This document shows positions 1-8,950 of a stretch of DNA of 64,000 bases, piece after piece. This DNA comes from Luteibacter aegosomaticola. GTDB lineage: Bacteria > Pseudomonadota > Gammaproteobacteria > Xanthomonadales > Rhodanobacteraceae. The first letter of the stretch is position 1, and every line of letters starts with the position of its first letter. The notes under the pieces were generated by a model. It did not search any database. It had not been told where the DNA came from and saw only the letters and a list, made by a program, of their open reading frames with translations. The stretch covers positions 1,984,001-2,048,000 of the forward strand of contig NZ_CP095741.1 in assembly GCF_023078475.1 (NCBI RefSeq). The letters run 5' to 3'. The position numbers and the translations under genes were made by a program.

Positions 1-1973
1 CGTCGGCGCCTTCGGCCCAGGCGGCCAATGGCAGCATCGGCCCGGTCCAGCGCGGCCAGACCCTTTCGACCATCGCCCGCGACAACGCTGGCGGCGCCGA
101 CATCAACCAGATGCTGGTGGCGCTGCACAAGGCCAATCCGGACGCGTTCTACCGCGACAACATCAATGCCCTGAAGACCGGCGCCGTGTTGCGCATGCCG
201 TCGCAGGACGATATCCAGGCCCAGACCGCCGCCACGGCGCTGGCCGAAGTCCGCCGCCAGAACGAAGCGTGGCGCTCGGGCGCCGCGCGCGCACCGGCCT
301 CCGTGGCCGACGGCGCATCGGCCGGCAGCACCGCACCGGCCAAGGCCAGCACCCCAAAGAGCGATCGCCTCGCGATCGTGCCGGCCAAGGAAGGTGGCGA
401 CGCTGCTTCGACCCGCGCGGGTGTGAAGGGCGGCACGGGCGATGCGCAGGTCGCGGGCCTCAAGCAGGAGCTCACCACCTCGCAGGAGGCGGTGGCTTCG
501 CTGAAGCAGCAGGGCGCCGAGCTCAAGTCGCGCGTCGGTGACCTGGAAGCGATCAATACCAAGAACGAGCGCCTGCTGAGCCTGAAGGACACGGAGATCG
601 CCGAGCTCCAGCGCAAGCTGGCCGACGCCCGCAAGAAGGCCGGTCAGCCTGCATCGGCCGCGAGTGCCCCGGCGCCGGCCGCCACGGCGGCCGCTCCGGC
701 GGCTGAAGCACCGGCCGTCGCCGCGACGCCCGCCCAGGCTTCGACGCCGGCCCCGGCTGCTTCGGCCCCGAATGCCGCCACGGCGAACGCACCCGCGAAC
801 ACGTCGACGCCCGCCCCGGCAGCCACGGTCGCAACGACGCCGCTGGCTGCACCGGCCGCCGCCGCACCGCCCGCCGCCAAGCCGGCGCCGAAGAAGGTGG
901 TGATCGCGCCGCCGGTGGAAGAAGATCCGTGGTTCATGCAGCCGTGGGCCTGGGGTGGCGGCGCCGTCGTCATCCTCCTGCTGCTGGTCGCCGCCGTGTT
1001 CGGCCGTCGCAAGAAGGCGATCGCCGCCGGCCCGGTGGCGCCGAGCTCGCTCGCCGACCGTTTCGGCCAGGAGCCGTCGTTCAGCGGCTTCGATCTGGAT
1101 AACGACGGCCACATGGATGCCGATCAGCGCGAGATCATCGACGCGCTTGCCGAGCACCCGGACGACATCGGCCTGCACCTGGAGCTGGTCAGCCTGTATT
1201 ACGGCCGTCGCGACGTCGATCATTTCGAAGCAGCGGCGGAAGCCATGTACGCACACGTCACTGACCCGGAGCAGGCGGAGTGGCGCGAGGTGGTGATGAT
1301 GGGCGAAGAGATCGCGCCGTCGCACCCGCTCTTTGGCGGCCAGCCGGTCGAGACGGTCGAAGATCCGTACGAGGGCGACACCTACGCGCCGTCGCATAAC
1401 ACCCTCGGTGGCGACGCCGCGCTGGAAGCGTTCGACCTGGGCAGCTACGTCACCAGCCCGGACGAAGACGCCCAGCCGGCCCAGCCCGCGCCGCAGAAGC
1501 GTAGCGAGTACCACTTCAATTTCGACCTGACCCCGGTGCAGCGCGCCGAGGCCGATAGCCGCCCGCACGCGCCGGATGTGTTCGACGTGGATGCGCCGGA
1601 ATCGCCGTACACCGAGGCGCACGATGCCGCCCCGGCGTTTGGCGACATCCTTAAGGAAGAGAAGGCCCCCGCGGAAGAGCGTTCGACCTGGTCGTTCGAT
1701 GAAGAAGACACCGTCGTCGAACCGGTCGCCCCGGCGACCCCGGCGGAGCCGCCGCGCTTCGACGAGCCGACCTTCACGGATGAAGAGCCGACCGATGCCG
1801 TTGGCTCGGAAAGCTTCAGCGATGACCCGGTCGATACGAAGCTCGACCTGGCCCGCGCCTACCTCGACATGGGCGACGCCGAAGGCGCCCGCCTCATGCT
1901 CGACGAAGTGATCAGCGAAGGTACCCAGATGCAGAAGGACACGGCCCGCCGCATCCTCGACGGCATCGCCTGA
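1..1973 (+). CDS. fimV: FimV/TspA-family polar hub protein, C-terminal part (5' end outside window)
   Basis: The frame is open to the left edge (first full codon at base 3), so about 656 C-terminal residues are present. FimV is an inner-membrane peptidoglycan-binding scaffold needed for type IV pilus assembly and polar signalling. Visible order: a conserved FimV N-region segment (GPVQRGQTLSTIARDN, about residues 13-28); a region with coiled-coil character (about 150-200); a long Ala/Pro-rich linker; a transmembrane helix (about 314-336, PWAWGGGAVVILLLLVAAVF) followed by RRKK; an acidic cytoplasmic region; and the C-terminal FimV TPR-like motif (DTKLDLARAYLDMGDAEGA). The position before truA and the trp genes is typical of Xanthomonadales. 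The true start and signal peptide are not in the window. Confidence 0.93.
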   Translation, partial: SAPSAQAANGSIGPVQRGQTLSTIARDNAGGADINQMLVALHKANPDAFYRDNINALKTGAVLRMPSQDDIQAQTAATALAEVRRQNEAWRSGAARAPASVADGASAGSTAPAKASTPKSDRLAIVPAKEGGDAASTRAGVKGGTGDAQVAGLKQELTTSQEAVASLKQQGAELKSRVGDLEAINTKNERLLSLKDTEIAELQRKLADARKKAGQPASAASAPAPAATAAAPAAEAPAVAATPAQASTPAPAASAPNAATANAPANTSTPAPAATVATTPLAAPAAAAPPAAKPAPKKVVIAPPVEEDPWFMQPWAWGGGAVVILLLLVAAVFGRRKKAIAAGPVAPSSLADRFGQEPSFSGFDLDNDGHMDADQREIIDALAEHPDDIGLHLELVSLYYGRRDVDHFEAAAEAMYAHVTDPEQAEWREVVMMGEEIAPSHPLFGGQPVETVEDPYEGDTYAPSHNTLGGDAALEAFDLGSYVTSPDEDAQPAQPAPQKRSEYHFNFDLTPVQRAEADSRPHAPDVFDVDAPESPYTEAHDAAPAFGDILKEEKAPAEERSTWSFDEEDTVVEPVAPATPAEPPRFDEPTFTDEEPTDAVGSESFSDDPVDTKLDLARAYLDMGDAEGARLMLDEVISEGTQMQKDTARRILDGIA

Positions 1974-1987
1974 TAGCGGAACCACCC

Positions 1988-2049
1988 GTGGGAGCGGGCT
2001 GGCGCGCGATACCCCTCGCCGGGGCCATCGCTCGCAAGCTCGCTCCCAC
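1988..2049. repeat. REP-like palindromic repeat, GTGGGAGCG type
   Basis: Inverted repeat between fimV and truA. The left arm begins GTGGGAGCGGGCTGGCGCGC and the right arm ends GCTCGCTCCCAC. It is a diverged member of the TAGGAGCGCGC family seen elsewhere in this window. It may also act as a structured 3' end for fimV mRNA. Confidence 0.75.
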
Positions 2050-2095
2050 CGTCGTTCCGGGGTAACCTTCAGGGTTTCCCCCGTCCAGATACCCC

Positions 2096-2863
2096 ATGCG
2101 CATCGCCCTAGGCGTCGAATACGACGGCACCGACTTCTTTGGCTGGCAGCGGCTGAGCCATGCGAAGACCGTGCAGGGCGCCCTGGAGGAAGCCCTTTCC
2201 TTCGTCGCCCACGAGCCCATCGAAACCACTGCCGCCGGCCGCACCGATGCGGGCGTGCATGGCCGTTGCCAGGTGGTCCATTTCGATACCGAGGTGGTGC
2301 GTGACATGCGCGGCTGGGTGCTTGGCGCCTGCTCCAACCTGCCGCGCAGCATGGCGGTGACCTGGGCCCAGCCGGTCGCCGACGATTTTCACGCGCGCTT
2401 TTCCGCCCGCGCCCGCCGTTACCGCTACCGCTTGCTGCCGCGCTTCGTGCGCCCGGCGCTGGATGCGCGCTTTGTCGCATGGGAAAAGAAAGCGCTCGAT
2501 GCCGCGCGCATGCACGAGGCCGCACAGGCGATCGTTGGCGAACATGATTTTTCCGCGTTCCGCGCCATCTCCTGCCAGGCTGCGCATGCGCGCCGGAACG
2601 TGCGCAACATCCGCGTGTTCCAGGACGATATCCACATCGTGGTCGAGATCGAGGCCAATGCGTTCCTGCACCACATGGTCCGCAATATCGTGGGTTCGCT
2701 GATCCCGATCGGCCGTGGCGAGCAGTCCGTCGAATGGATGGCTGAACTGCTGGAAGGCCGGAATCGCGATGTCGCTGGAGCCACCGCGCCCGCGGAAGGC
2801 CTGACTTTCCTGGGCCCGCGTTACGAGGCCCACTGGGGCCTGCCCGATGAGGTGACCCTGTGA
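2096..2863 (+). CDS. truA: tRNA pseudouridine(38-40) synthase TruA
   Basis: 255 residues, the usual length. TruA converts U38, U39 and U40 in the anticodon stem-loop of many tRNAs to pseudouridine. The N-terminus has the family signature [12 protein letters not shown], and the catalytic aspartate is D51 in [11 protein letters not shown]. The C-terminal motif [13 protein letters not shown] is also typical. The stop codon overlaps the GTG start of trpF (GTGA), so truA and trpF are probably cotranscribed and translationally coupled, as in other gammaproteobacteria. Confidence 0.97.
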   Translation: MRIALGVEYDGTDFFGWQRLSHAKTVQGALEEALSFVAHEPIETTAAGRTDAGVHGRCQVVHFDTEVVRDMRGWVLGACSNLPRSMAVTWAQPVADDFHARFSARARRYRYRLLPRFVRPALDARFVAWEKKALDAARMHEAAQAIVGEHDFSAFRAISCQAAHARRNVRNIRVFQDDIHIVVEIEANAFLHHMVRNIVGSLIPIGRGEQSVEWMAELLEGRNRDVAGATAPAEGLTFLGPRYEAHWGLPDEVTL

Positions 2864-3486
2864 CGACACGCGTCAAGTACTGTGGTTTCACCCGCGTCGA
2901 CGATGTACAGGCCGCCGCGCAGCTCGGCGTGGATGCCATCGGTTTCGTCATGACCCGCAAGAGCAAGCGCTTTGTCGATATCGACCAGGCGATCGCGCTG
3001 CGCGATGCCGTGCCGCCCTTCGTCACCAGCGTGGTGCTGGTGATGGATGACGAGCCTGCCTACGTCGACGAGATCGTCCGGCGCGTGCGCCCCGATATGC
3101 TCCAGTTCCACGGCGTGGAAACGGATGACGCCTGTGCCGCCCACGGCGTGCGCTACCTCAAGGCCATCGCCATGGGCGAAGGCGAGGGCGCCTTGCCGCG
3201 CCTGCGTGCCTACCCGCGTGCCACCGGCCTGCTGCTCGATGGCCACGGGCTGGGCGAAACCGGCGGTAGCGGCCAGCGTTTCGACTGGTCGCACATGCCG
3301 CACGACCTGACGCAACCCCTCGTGCTCGCCGGTGGACTTACGGCGGAAAATATCGCGGAAGCGATCCGCGTGGCGCGGCCCTGGGGCGTGGACCTCTCGA
3401 GCGGCATCGAGACATCGCCGGGCCTGAAGGATCGGGCTAAGATGGAACGCTTCCTCGCCGCCGTGCGCGCCGTCCCCAGCGCGTAG
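2860..3486 (+). CDS. trpF: Phosphoribosylanthranilate isomerase
   Basis: 208 residues. It catalyses the Amadori rearrangement of N-(5'-phosphoribosyl)anthranilate to CdRP in tryptophan synthesis. The catalytic pair is visible: the general base Cys8 in VKYCGFTR and the general acid Asp127 in [13 protein letters not shown]. It is a stand-alone TrpF, not fused to TrpC as in enterics. The start is GTG overlapping the truA stop by four bases. trpB follows after 27 bp. The other trp genes (trpEGDC) are not in the window, the split arrangement common in this order and in pseudomonads. Confidence 0.96.
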   Translation: MTTRVKYCGFTRVDDVQAAAQLGVDAIGFVMTRKSKRFVDIDQAIALRDAVPPFVTSVVLVMDDEPAYVDEIVRRVRPDMLQFHGVETDDACAAHGVRYLKAIAMGEGEGALPRLRAYPRATGLLLDGHGLGETGGSGQRFDWSHMPHDLTQPLVLAGGLTAENIAEAIRVARPWGVDLSSGIETSPGLKDRAKMERFLAAVRAVPSA

Positions 3487-3513
3487 CCCCTTTCAGCAAC
3501 ACACGGTACCGCA

Positions 3514-4725
3514 ATGACCCAGATCCCGGATTTCCACGCCTATCCCGACGCGCACGGGCGCTTCGGCGATTACGGCGGCATCTACGTGGCCGAAACGCTC
3601 ATGGAGCCGCTGGCCGAACTTACGGCTGCCTACGAGCGCCTGCGCCAGGATCCCGCGTTCATCGCCGAGCTCGATCGCGATCTCAAGTACTACGTGGGCC
3701 GCCCCAGCCCGGTGTACTTCGCCGAACGGCTCACCAGGCACGTGGGTGGCGCGCGCATCATCCTCAAGCGCGAGGACCTGAACCACACCGGCGCGCACAA
3801 GATCAACAACACCGTGGGCCAGGCGCTGGTCGCCCGGCACATGGGCAAGAACCGCATCATTGCCGAGACCGGCGCGGGCCAGCACGGCGTGGCCAGTGCC
3901 ACCGTGGCGGCGCGCATGGGCCAGAAGTGCGTGGTGTACATGGGCGCCGTAGATATCGAGCGGCAGAAGATCAACGTGTACCGCATGCGCCTGCTCGGCG
4001 CGGAAGTGGTGCCGGTCACCTCGGGCTCGCAGACGCTCAAGGATGCACTGAACGAAGCGATGCGCGACTGGGTCACCAACGTCGCCGATACCTTCTACAT
4101 CATCGGCACCGTTGCCGGCCCGCATCCGTATCCGCAGATGGTGCGCGACTTCAACGCCATCGTCGGCCGCGAAGCGCGTGCGCAGACGCTTGAGCAGTTC
4201 GGCCGCCTGCCGGACGTGATCACGGCCTGCGTAGGCGGCGGTTCCAACGCGATCGGCCTGTTCCATGCCTTCCTCAACGACCGCGATGTCCGCATCGTCG
4301 GTGCCGAGGCGGCGGGCGATGGTATCGAGACCGGGCGCCACGCTGCCTCGCTCGCCGCGGGCAAGCCGGGCGTGCTGCACGGTAATCGCACTTATGTGCT
4401 TTCGGATGCGAACGGCCAGATCATCGAGACGCACTCGGTGTCCGCCGGCCTCGACTACCCGGGCGTGGGTCCTGAACATGCCTTCCTGAAGGATGCTGGC
4501 CGCGCGGATTACGTCGGTGTCACTGACGACGAAGCGCTCGAAGCTTTCCATCTGCTGGCGCGCACCGAGGGCATCCTCGCCGCGCTGGAATCCAGCCACG
4601 CGATCGCCCAGGCGATCAAGCTGGCCCGCGAGCTGCCGAAGGATGGCCTGGTCCTCGCCAACCTCTCCGGTCGTGGCGATAAAGACGTGCACACGATTGC
4701 CGCGCGCGAAGGGATCGAGATCTGA
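3514..4725 (+). CDS. trpB: Tryptophan synthase beta subunit
   Basis: 403 residues. The PLP-dependent beta subunit condenses indole, channelled from TrpA, with serine to give tryptophan. PLP lysine K96 lies in [10 protein letters not shown], and the phosphate-binding loop is [10 protein letters not shown]. The N-terminal motif [16 protein letters not shown] is standard for TrpB1. The last base of its TGA is the first base of the trpA ATG (TGATG), which couples translation of the two subunits that form the alpha2-beta2 complex. Confidence 0.98.
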   Translation: MTQIPDFHAYPDAHGRFGDYGGIYVAETLMEPLAELTAAYERLRQDPAFIAELDRDLKYYVGRPSPVYFAERLTRHVGGARIILKREDLNHTGAHKINNTVGQALVARHMGKNRIIAETGAGQHGVASATVAARMGQKCVVYMGAVDIERQKINVYRMRLLGAEVVPVTSGSQTLKDALNEAMRDWVTNVADTFYIIGTVAGPHPYPQMVRDFNAIVGREARAQTLEQFGRLPDVITACVGGGSNAIGLFHAFLNDRDVRIVGAEAAGDGIETGRHAASLAAGKPGVLHGNRTYVLSDANGQIIETHSVSAGLDYPGVGPEHAFLKDAGRADYVGVTDDEALEAFHLLARTEGILAALESSHAIAQAIKLARELPKDGLVLANLSGRGDKDVHTIAAREGIEI

Positions 4726-5525
4726 TGAGCCGCATCGAAAAACGCTTTGCAGAACTCAAGCAGGCCGGCCGCACCGGCCTGGTCACCTTCGTCACGGCGG
4801 GTGATCCTTCGCCGGACCATGTGGTGTCGTTGCTCCATGGCCTCGTGGCCGCCGGTGCCGACATCATCGAGCTCGGTGTACCGTTCTCCGACCCGATGGC
4901 CGACGGCCCGGTCATCCAGCACGCTTCCGAGCGGGCGATCGAGAAGGGCGTGGGCCTGCACAACATCCTCGCCTGGATCGCAGCGTTCCGTGAGACGGAT
5001 GACGAGACCCCGATCGTCCTGATGGGTTACCTCAACCCGGTGGAAATGTACGGATACGGCTCGTTCGCCGAAGATGCCGTGGAAGCTGGTGTGGATGGCG
5101 TCCTGATGGTGGATTGCCCGCTGGAGGAATCCGCTGTGCTGAAGTCGCTCCGCGACGCTGGTCTCGACCAGATCCTCCTGGCCTCGCCGACCACCGCCGA
5201 GGGGCGCCTGGCGCGCCTTTGCGAGGCGGCATCGGGCTTCCTGTATTATGTGTCGTTCGCTGGCATCACCGGCGCGGCCCAGCTCAGCACCGGCCAGATC
5301 GCCGAGCGCGTCGCGGGTATCCGCGCGCGGTCGAAGGCGCCGGTGGCCGTGGGCTTTGGCGTGCGTGATGCCGATTCGGCCAGGGCGATCGGCGAGTTCG
5401 CCGACGCCGTGGTCATTGGCAGCGCCCTGGTCGATCGCCTTGCTGGCGCGGCCACGGCGGAAGATGCCGCTGGCCGAGCGAAGGCATTCCTGGCTCCGAT
5501 CCGCGCCGCGCTAGACGCCCGCTGA
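4725..5525 (+). CDS. trpA: Tryptophan synthase alpha subunit
   Basis: 266 residues. TrpA cleaves indole-3-glycerol phosphate to indole and glyceraldehyde 3-phosphate. The catalytic residues are at canonical positions: Glu49 ([13 protein letters not shown]) and Asp60 (PMADGP). A glycine-rich phosphate site ([11 protein letters not shown]) is near the C-terminus. It overlaps trpB by one base. accD follows after 64 bp holding a REP half-element, so readthrough from trpBA into accD is possible. Confidence 0.98.
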   Translation: MSRIEKRFAELKQAGRTGLVTFVTAGDPSPDHVVSLLHGLVAAGADIIELGVPFSDPMADGPVIQHASERAIEKGVGLHNILAWIAAFRETDDETPIVLMGYLNPVEMYGYGSFAEDAVEAGVDGVLMVDCPLEESAVLKSLRDAGLDQILLASPTTAEGRLARLCEAASGFLYYVSFAGITGAAQLSTGQIAERVAGIRARSKAPVAVGFGVRDADSARAIGEFADAVVIGSALVDRLAGAATAEDAAGRAKAFLAPIRAALDAR

Positions 5526-5540
5526 TCGGGCTAGTGCAGT

Positions 5541-5564
5541 TGTAGGAGCGCGCTCGCGCGCGAT
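5541..5564 (+). repeat. REP-like half-element, TGTAGGAGCGCGC type
   Basis: Single-orientation copy of the family core (TGTAGGAGCGCGCTCGCGCG) in the trpA-accD gap. The core contains its own small palindrome, GCGCGC-t-GCGCGC-like. Copies at 21839-21860, 25161-25227 and 62239-62262 are nearly identical. Confidence 0.8.
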
Positions 5565-5589
5565 CCACCGCGATATTGGGAGAGACTCG

Positions 5590-6465
5590 ATGAACTGGCT
5601 TCAGAAAATCATGACCCCGAAAACCCGTGCCCCGGCAGCCGCTGGCGGCAAGGGCAAGGTTCCCGAGGGCGTGTGGGAAAAGTGCGCCGGCTGCGGCACC
5701 GTGCTGTACAAGCCGGAGCTCGAGAAGTCGCTGATGGTGTGCCCGAAGTGCGGCCACCACCATGCGATCGGCGCGCGCACGCGCCTGCTTTCGTTCTTTG
5801 ACGAAGGCAGCACGACGGAGCTGTGGGCCAAGCTCGAGCCGGTCGACGCGCTCAAGTTCAAGGACCAGAAGAAGTACAAGGACCGCATCGTCGCCGCGCA
5901 GAAGAGCACGGGCGAGAAGGATGCGCTGATCGCTATGTCCGGCAAGCTGCTCGGCCGCCCGCTGGTTTCGGTGGCGTTCGAGTTCGCGTTCATGGGTGGC
6001 TCGATGGGCTCGGTCGTGGGCGAGAAGTTCGCTCGTGCGGCTGAGAAGGCGCTGGCGGAGAAGAGCGCGCTGGTGTGCTTCTCGGCAACCGGTGGCGCGC
6101 GCATGCAGGAAGGCCTGTTCTCGCTCATGCAGATGGCGAAGACTTCTGCTGCCATCGCGCGTATGCACGAGGCCGGCGTCCCGTACATCTCGGTACTTAC
6201 TCACCCGACCACGGGGGGCGTGTCCGCGTCGCTCGGCATGCTGGGCGACCTCAATGTCGCCGAGCCGAAGGCACTCATCGGCTTCGCCGGTCCGCGCGTT
6301 ATCGAGCAGACCGTGCGCGAGACCCTGCCGGAAGGCTTCCAGCGGCCGGAGTTCCTGGTGGACCACGGTGCTGTCGACATGATCGTCGACCGCCGCGAGA
6401 TGCGCGAAAAGCTGGGCGCCATGCTCGGCATCATGGAAAAGATGCCACGCGTTGACGCGGCCTGA
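5590..6465 (+). CDS. accD: Acetyl-CoA carboxylase carboxyltransferase subunit beta
   Basis: 291 residues. AccD pairs with AccA to transfer CO2 from carboxybiotin to acetyl-CoA, giving malonyl-CoA for fatty acid synthesis. A four-cysteine zinc finger is visible at C32, C35, C51 and C54 (CAGC and CPKC). The crotonase-like body includes [12 protein letters not shown] and the oxyanion-hole region [11 protein letters not shown]. The ATG lies nine bases after the purine-rich stretch GGGAGAG, a good ribosome binding site. A strong bidirectional terminator follows immediately. Confidence 0.97.
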   Translation: MNWLQKIMTPKTRAPAAAGGKGKVPEGVWEKCAGCGTVLYKPELEKSLMVCPKCGHHHAIGARTRLLSFFDEGSTTELWAKLEPVDALKFKDQKKYKDRIVAAQKSTGEKDALIAMSGKLLGRPLVSVAFEFAFMGGSMGSVVGEKFARAAEKALAEKSALVCFSATGGARMQEGLFSLMQMAKTSAAIARMHEAGVPYISVLTHPTTGGVSASLGMLGDLNVAEPKALIGFAGPRVIEQTVRETLPEGFQRPEFLVDHGAVDMIVDRREMREKLGAMLGIMEKMPRVDAA

Positions 6466-6470
6466 TCCAC

Positions 6471-6498
6471 AAAAAACCCCGCTTCGGCGGGGTTTTTT
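6471..6498 (+). terminator. Rho-independent terminator after accD
   Basis: A-run, perfect stem AACCCCGC/GCGGGGTT with loop TTCG, then six T. It is symmetrical and could work in both directions. Confidence 0.93.
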
Positions 6499-6731
6499 AC
6501 ATCGCTGATGAGCGCGATCTCAAGCCTGCGGCGCTCGCGTCTTCACTGTGCATCAATGAAGTCACACAGGCACTTGAGGGTGGCTGGACTCCATGTGGCT
6601 GTTTCAGCGCGTGTTTCATGAGGTTGGCTTGCGTGCCGGCACAGTTTGCGTCGCTGCGGGTTGGACTTGCGCGTCGCGTCACTTCACAGTGCGACTTCCG
6701 CAACCAAGGCCCTCTAAAGGGGAGGTGCACC

Positions 6732-7181
6732 ATGAGCCAGACGCGAACTCTCAAGCCATCGATCACGACGTTTGCGCCCGCGCCAGGCGGCGATCTGTCG
6801 TACGCGATTCTCCTTCAACTCAAGGATGCTCTTCCGCGTATCGAGGTGGAGCTGAGCAGGTTCAAGGATTCCGTCCCGCGTATCGAGAGGGAATTGGGGC
6901 GGGTGAAAGATTCCATTCCGCGTATCGAGACGGAACTGAAACACCTCAGGGGCCTGGCGGAAGCGACCAGGGAGGACGTGGATTCCCTGAAGACCTGGAA
7001 AACCCTGATTCTGGGCGGCGCAGCCGTTCTAGGGATCCTGTTCGGCCTCTACAAGGCAACGGCTGCGTCCGTTCACGTGAGCTTTGGCGAGGCGCCTCAA
7101 AAAATCACGCGCTCCAGCCACAGCGACAACGTGCCAAGACTGCCACCGATCGCCGTGGCAGCCAGCACGTCGCTGGGGTAA
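6732..7181 (+). CDS. Small membrane protein with three tandem 14-residue repeats
   Basis: 149 residues from the ATG preceded by GGGGAGGTG, a strong ribosome binding site; an upstream ATG at 6618 has no such site. Residues 30-71 are three consecutive 14-residue units (LKDALPRIEVELSR and two variants, consensus xKDSxPRIExELxx). They are encoded by 42-bp tandem repeats at 6819-6860, 6861-6902 and 6903-6944. A short helical stretch and one transmembrane segment (about 91-111, LILGGAAVLGILFGLYKA) follow. It looks like a membrane-anchored helical or coiled-coil protein. I do not recognise the family. The last 85 bp run antisense to the 3' end of the PAP2 gene, so the C-terminal tail may be poorly constrained or the true end uncertain. 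Confidence 0.6.
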   Translation: MSQTRTLKPSITTFAPAPGGDLSYAILLQLKDALPRIEVELSRFKDSVPRIERELGRVKDSIPRIETELKHLRGLAEATREDVDSLKTWKTLILGGAAVLGILFGLYKATAASVHVSFGEAPQKITRSSHSDNVPRLPPIAVAASTSLG

Positions 7182-7639
7182 TGCAGGCCAAGAATCACGC
7201 GTGATGCGCCGATGAGAGCCGCGAAGCCGATAAGGAACGGCGCCAGCACCGGGTAATGCGCCACAGCCACCACGGTGAACGCCACCGCCTGCAGTGTGTG
7301 TCCCGACGGGAAGCTGAACTCATCCAGTGGCGGCACGTGCGCGATCACACCCGGGCACGAGCGGAAGGGGCGCGGGCGCTTCGTCCAGCGCTTCAGCACG
7401 CGGTACATCATCAGTGCGGTGAGTCCGGTGAGTGCCATCTGCACCGCGACGGCCAGGCCGTGCAGGCCGCCGACCAGTGCGATCACGCTCATCAGCGCGT
7501 ACCAGAACACGCCATCGCCCAGGCGGCTGATCATGCCGAAGAAGACACCGATCGCACGGCGCGCGCCCCAGCGGTTGGCGGCGACGCACATGCGGCGGTC
7601 GAGGTTCGCTCTACGCGGCGACGGCGGTGCTGCGTTCAT
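7097..7639 (-). CDS. PAP2-family lipid phosphatase
   Basis: 180 residues from the ATG that overlaps the upstream glycosyltransferase gene by 29 bp; a longer frame exists but would run deep into that gene. All three PAP2 motifs are visible: KRWTKRPRPF (motif 1), FPSGH (motif 2, catalytic His) and SRVILGLHYPSD (motif 3, nucleophile His), with several hydrophobic segments. Such proteins dephosphorylate membrane lipids (phosphatidate, undecaprenyl pyrophosphate, lipid A phosphates) on the periplasmic face. Overlap with a GT4 gene suggests a joint role in making a glycolipid. The substrate cannot be told from sequence. Confidence 0.85.
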   Translation of the reverse strand: MNAAPPSPRRANLDRRMCVAANRWGARRAIGVFFGMISRLGDGVFWYALMSVIALVGGLHGLAVAVQMALTGLTALMMYRVLKRWTKRPRPFRSCPGVIAHVPPLDEFSFPSGHTLQAVAFTVVAVAHYPVLAPFLIGFAALIGASRVILGLHYPSDVLAATAIGGSLGTLSLWLERVIF

Positions 7640-8771
7640 GGAGGTTCTCCTCGGCGAGCGATTGCATGATGGATTCAAACTGCGTGACGACCGATTCCGG
7701 TGACAGCCCTGCCACGGAGGCGCGGGCGGCACGGCCCATCGCTTCGCGTACCGTCGGGTCGGCGCCAAGCGTGGCAGCGCGTTCGATCAGGCCACCTTCG
7801 TTGCCCGGAGCCACACGAATACCGTTCTGGCCGTTGCGGATGTATTCGCGCGCGGCGGCTTCGGCATACGCCACCACCGGGATGCCCGAGGCCATGGCTT
7901 CCAGGACCACGTTGCCAAAGGTTTCGGTGAGGCTCGGGAAGACGAACACGTCCGCGCTGGCGTAGAACGCCGCGAGTTCATCGCCGCGACGCGTGCCGGC
8001 AAAGATAACGTCCGGATTTGCCGCTTCGAGCGCGGCCCGCTCCGGGCCGTCGCCGACGATGACGCAGCGGGCATCGGGTGCGCGGCGGAGCAAGGCCCGG
8101 TACGCGTCGATCACCACGTGGAGATTCTTTTCGGAGGCGACCCGGCCAACGCTCAGTACGACTGGCGTATCCGGGCCAACGCCCCAGGCCTGGCGTAATT
8201 CGTCGTTGCGGCGTTCCGGGTGGAAGCGAACGGTATCCACGGCGCGGCGCAGCACGCGTACGTCATGCACGCCAAGGTCGTTGAGCTCGCCTGCGAGCTG
8301 GCCCGTCGGCACCAGGGTGGCCTGGGCGCGGCGATGGAAGCGGGCGAGGTAGCGGCGAACCACTGGCGTCAGCGCGCCGAACCCATAGTGGCCGACGTAG
8401 AAATCAAAGCGGGTGTGGAAGCCGGTGGCGACCGGGATGCCGAGGCGCCGGGCGGCGCTCACCGCACTCCAGCCCAGGGGGCCTTCCGTGGCCACGTAGA
8501 TGGCATCCGGCCGTTCGGTGCGCCAGCGGCGCTCGATGCGGAAGCGTGCCGGCAGGCCAAAGCGCAGGCCTGCGTAGCGGGGGAGGGAGGCACCTTCTAC
8601 TTCGAGCACATCCATGCCGGCATCCGCCAGGGGCGGGGTGGCAGCGTGGATCGGGCGGATAAGGTCGACGGCATGGCCGCGGCGGACGAGGCCGCGGGCG
8701 AGTGACTGGACGGTGAGGGCGACGCCGTTCACGTCCGGTGCGTAGGTCTCGGTAACGATGCCGACTCGCAT
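7611..8771 (-). CDS. GT4-family glycosyltransferase (GT-B fold)
   Basis: 386 residues. The N-terminus MRVGIVTETYAPDVNGVA matches the alpha-mannosyl/glucosyltransferase group that includes MgtA/PimB-like lipid glycosyltransferases. The C-terminal nucleotide-sugar site has VLSVGRVASEKNL and the E-x7-E element (FPSLTETFGNVVLEAMASG). It is probably a cytoplasmic or peripheral enzyme adding a hexose from an NDP-sugar to a lipid or glycan acceptor. The downstream PAP2 gene starts inside its 3' end, which indicates translational coupling. Donor and acceptor are unknown. Confidence 0.85.
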   Translation of the reverse strand: MRVGIVTETYAPDVNGVALTVQSLARGLVRRGHAVDLIRPIHAATPPLADAGMDVLEVEGASLPRYAGLRFGLPARFRIERRWRTERPDAIYVATEGPLGWSAVSAARRLGIPVATGFHTRFDFYVGHYGFGALTPVVRRYLARFHRRAQATLVPTGQLAGELNDLGVHDVRVLRRAVDTVRFHPERRNDELRQAWGVGPDTPVVLSVGRVASEKNLHVVIDAYRALLRRAPDARCVIVGDGPERAALEAANPDVIFAGTRRGDELAAFYASADVFVFPSLTETFGNVVLEAMASGIPVVAYAEAAAREYIRNGQNGIRVAPGNEGGLIERAATLGADPTVREAMGRAARASVAGLSPESVVTQFESIMQSLAEENLHERSTAVAA

Positions 8772-8950
8772 GGCGGTGACCCTTCTGGCCTTGTTGACCC
8801 ATGGTCTCGTCGGGCCGTGTCGCGCCGGTTATCGCGGCATGACTGGGATATGACAGGTACCCGCGAAATCGGCGAATGGACCAGGGCGCAGCAGGTTCCG
8901 TCCGATCCGGATAAAATCCTCGTTCTACCCGCTAAACCCATGACCCCACG

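Noticed and set aside
6497..6766. 89-residue minus-strand frame in the accD downstream region
   Set aside because: No recognisable domain, overlaps the accD terminator and the start of the repeat protein gene, and has no convincing ribosome binding site.
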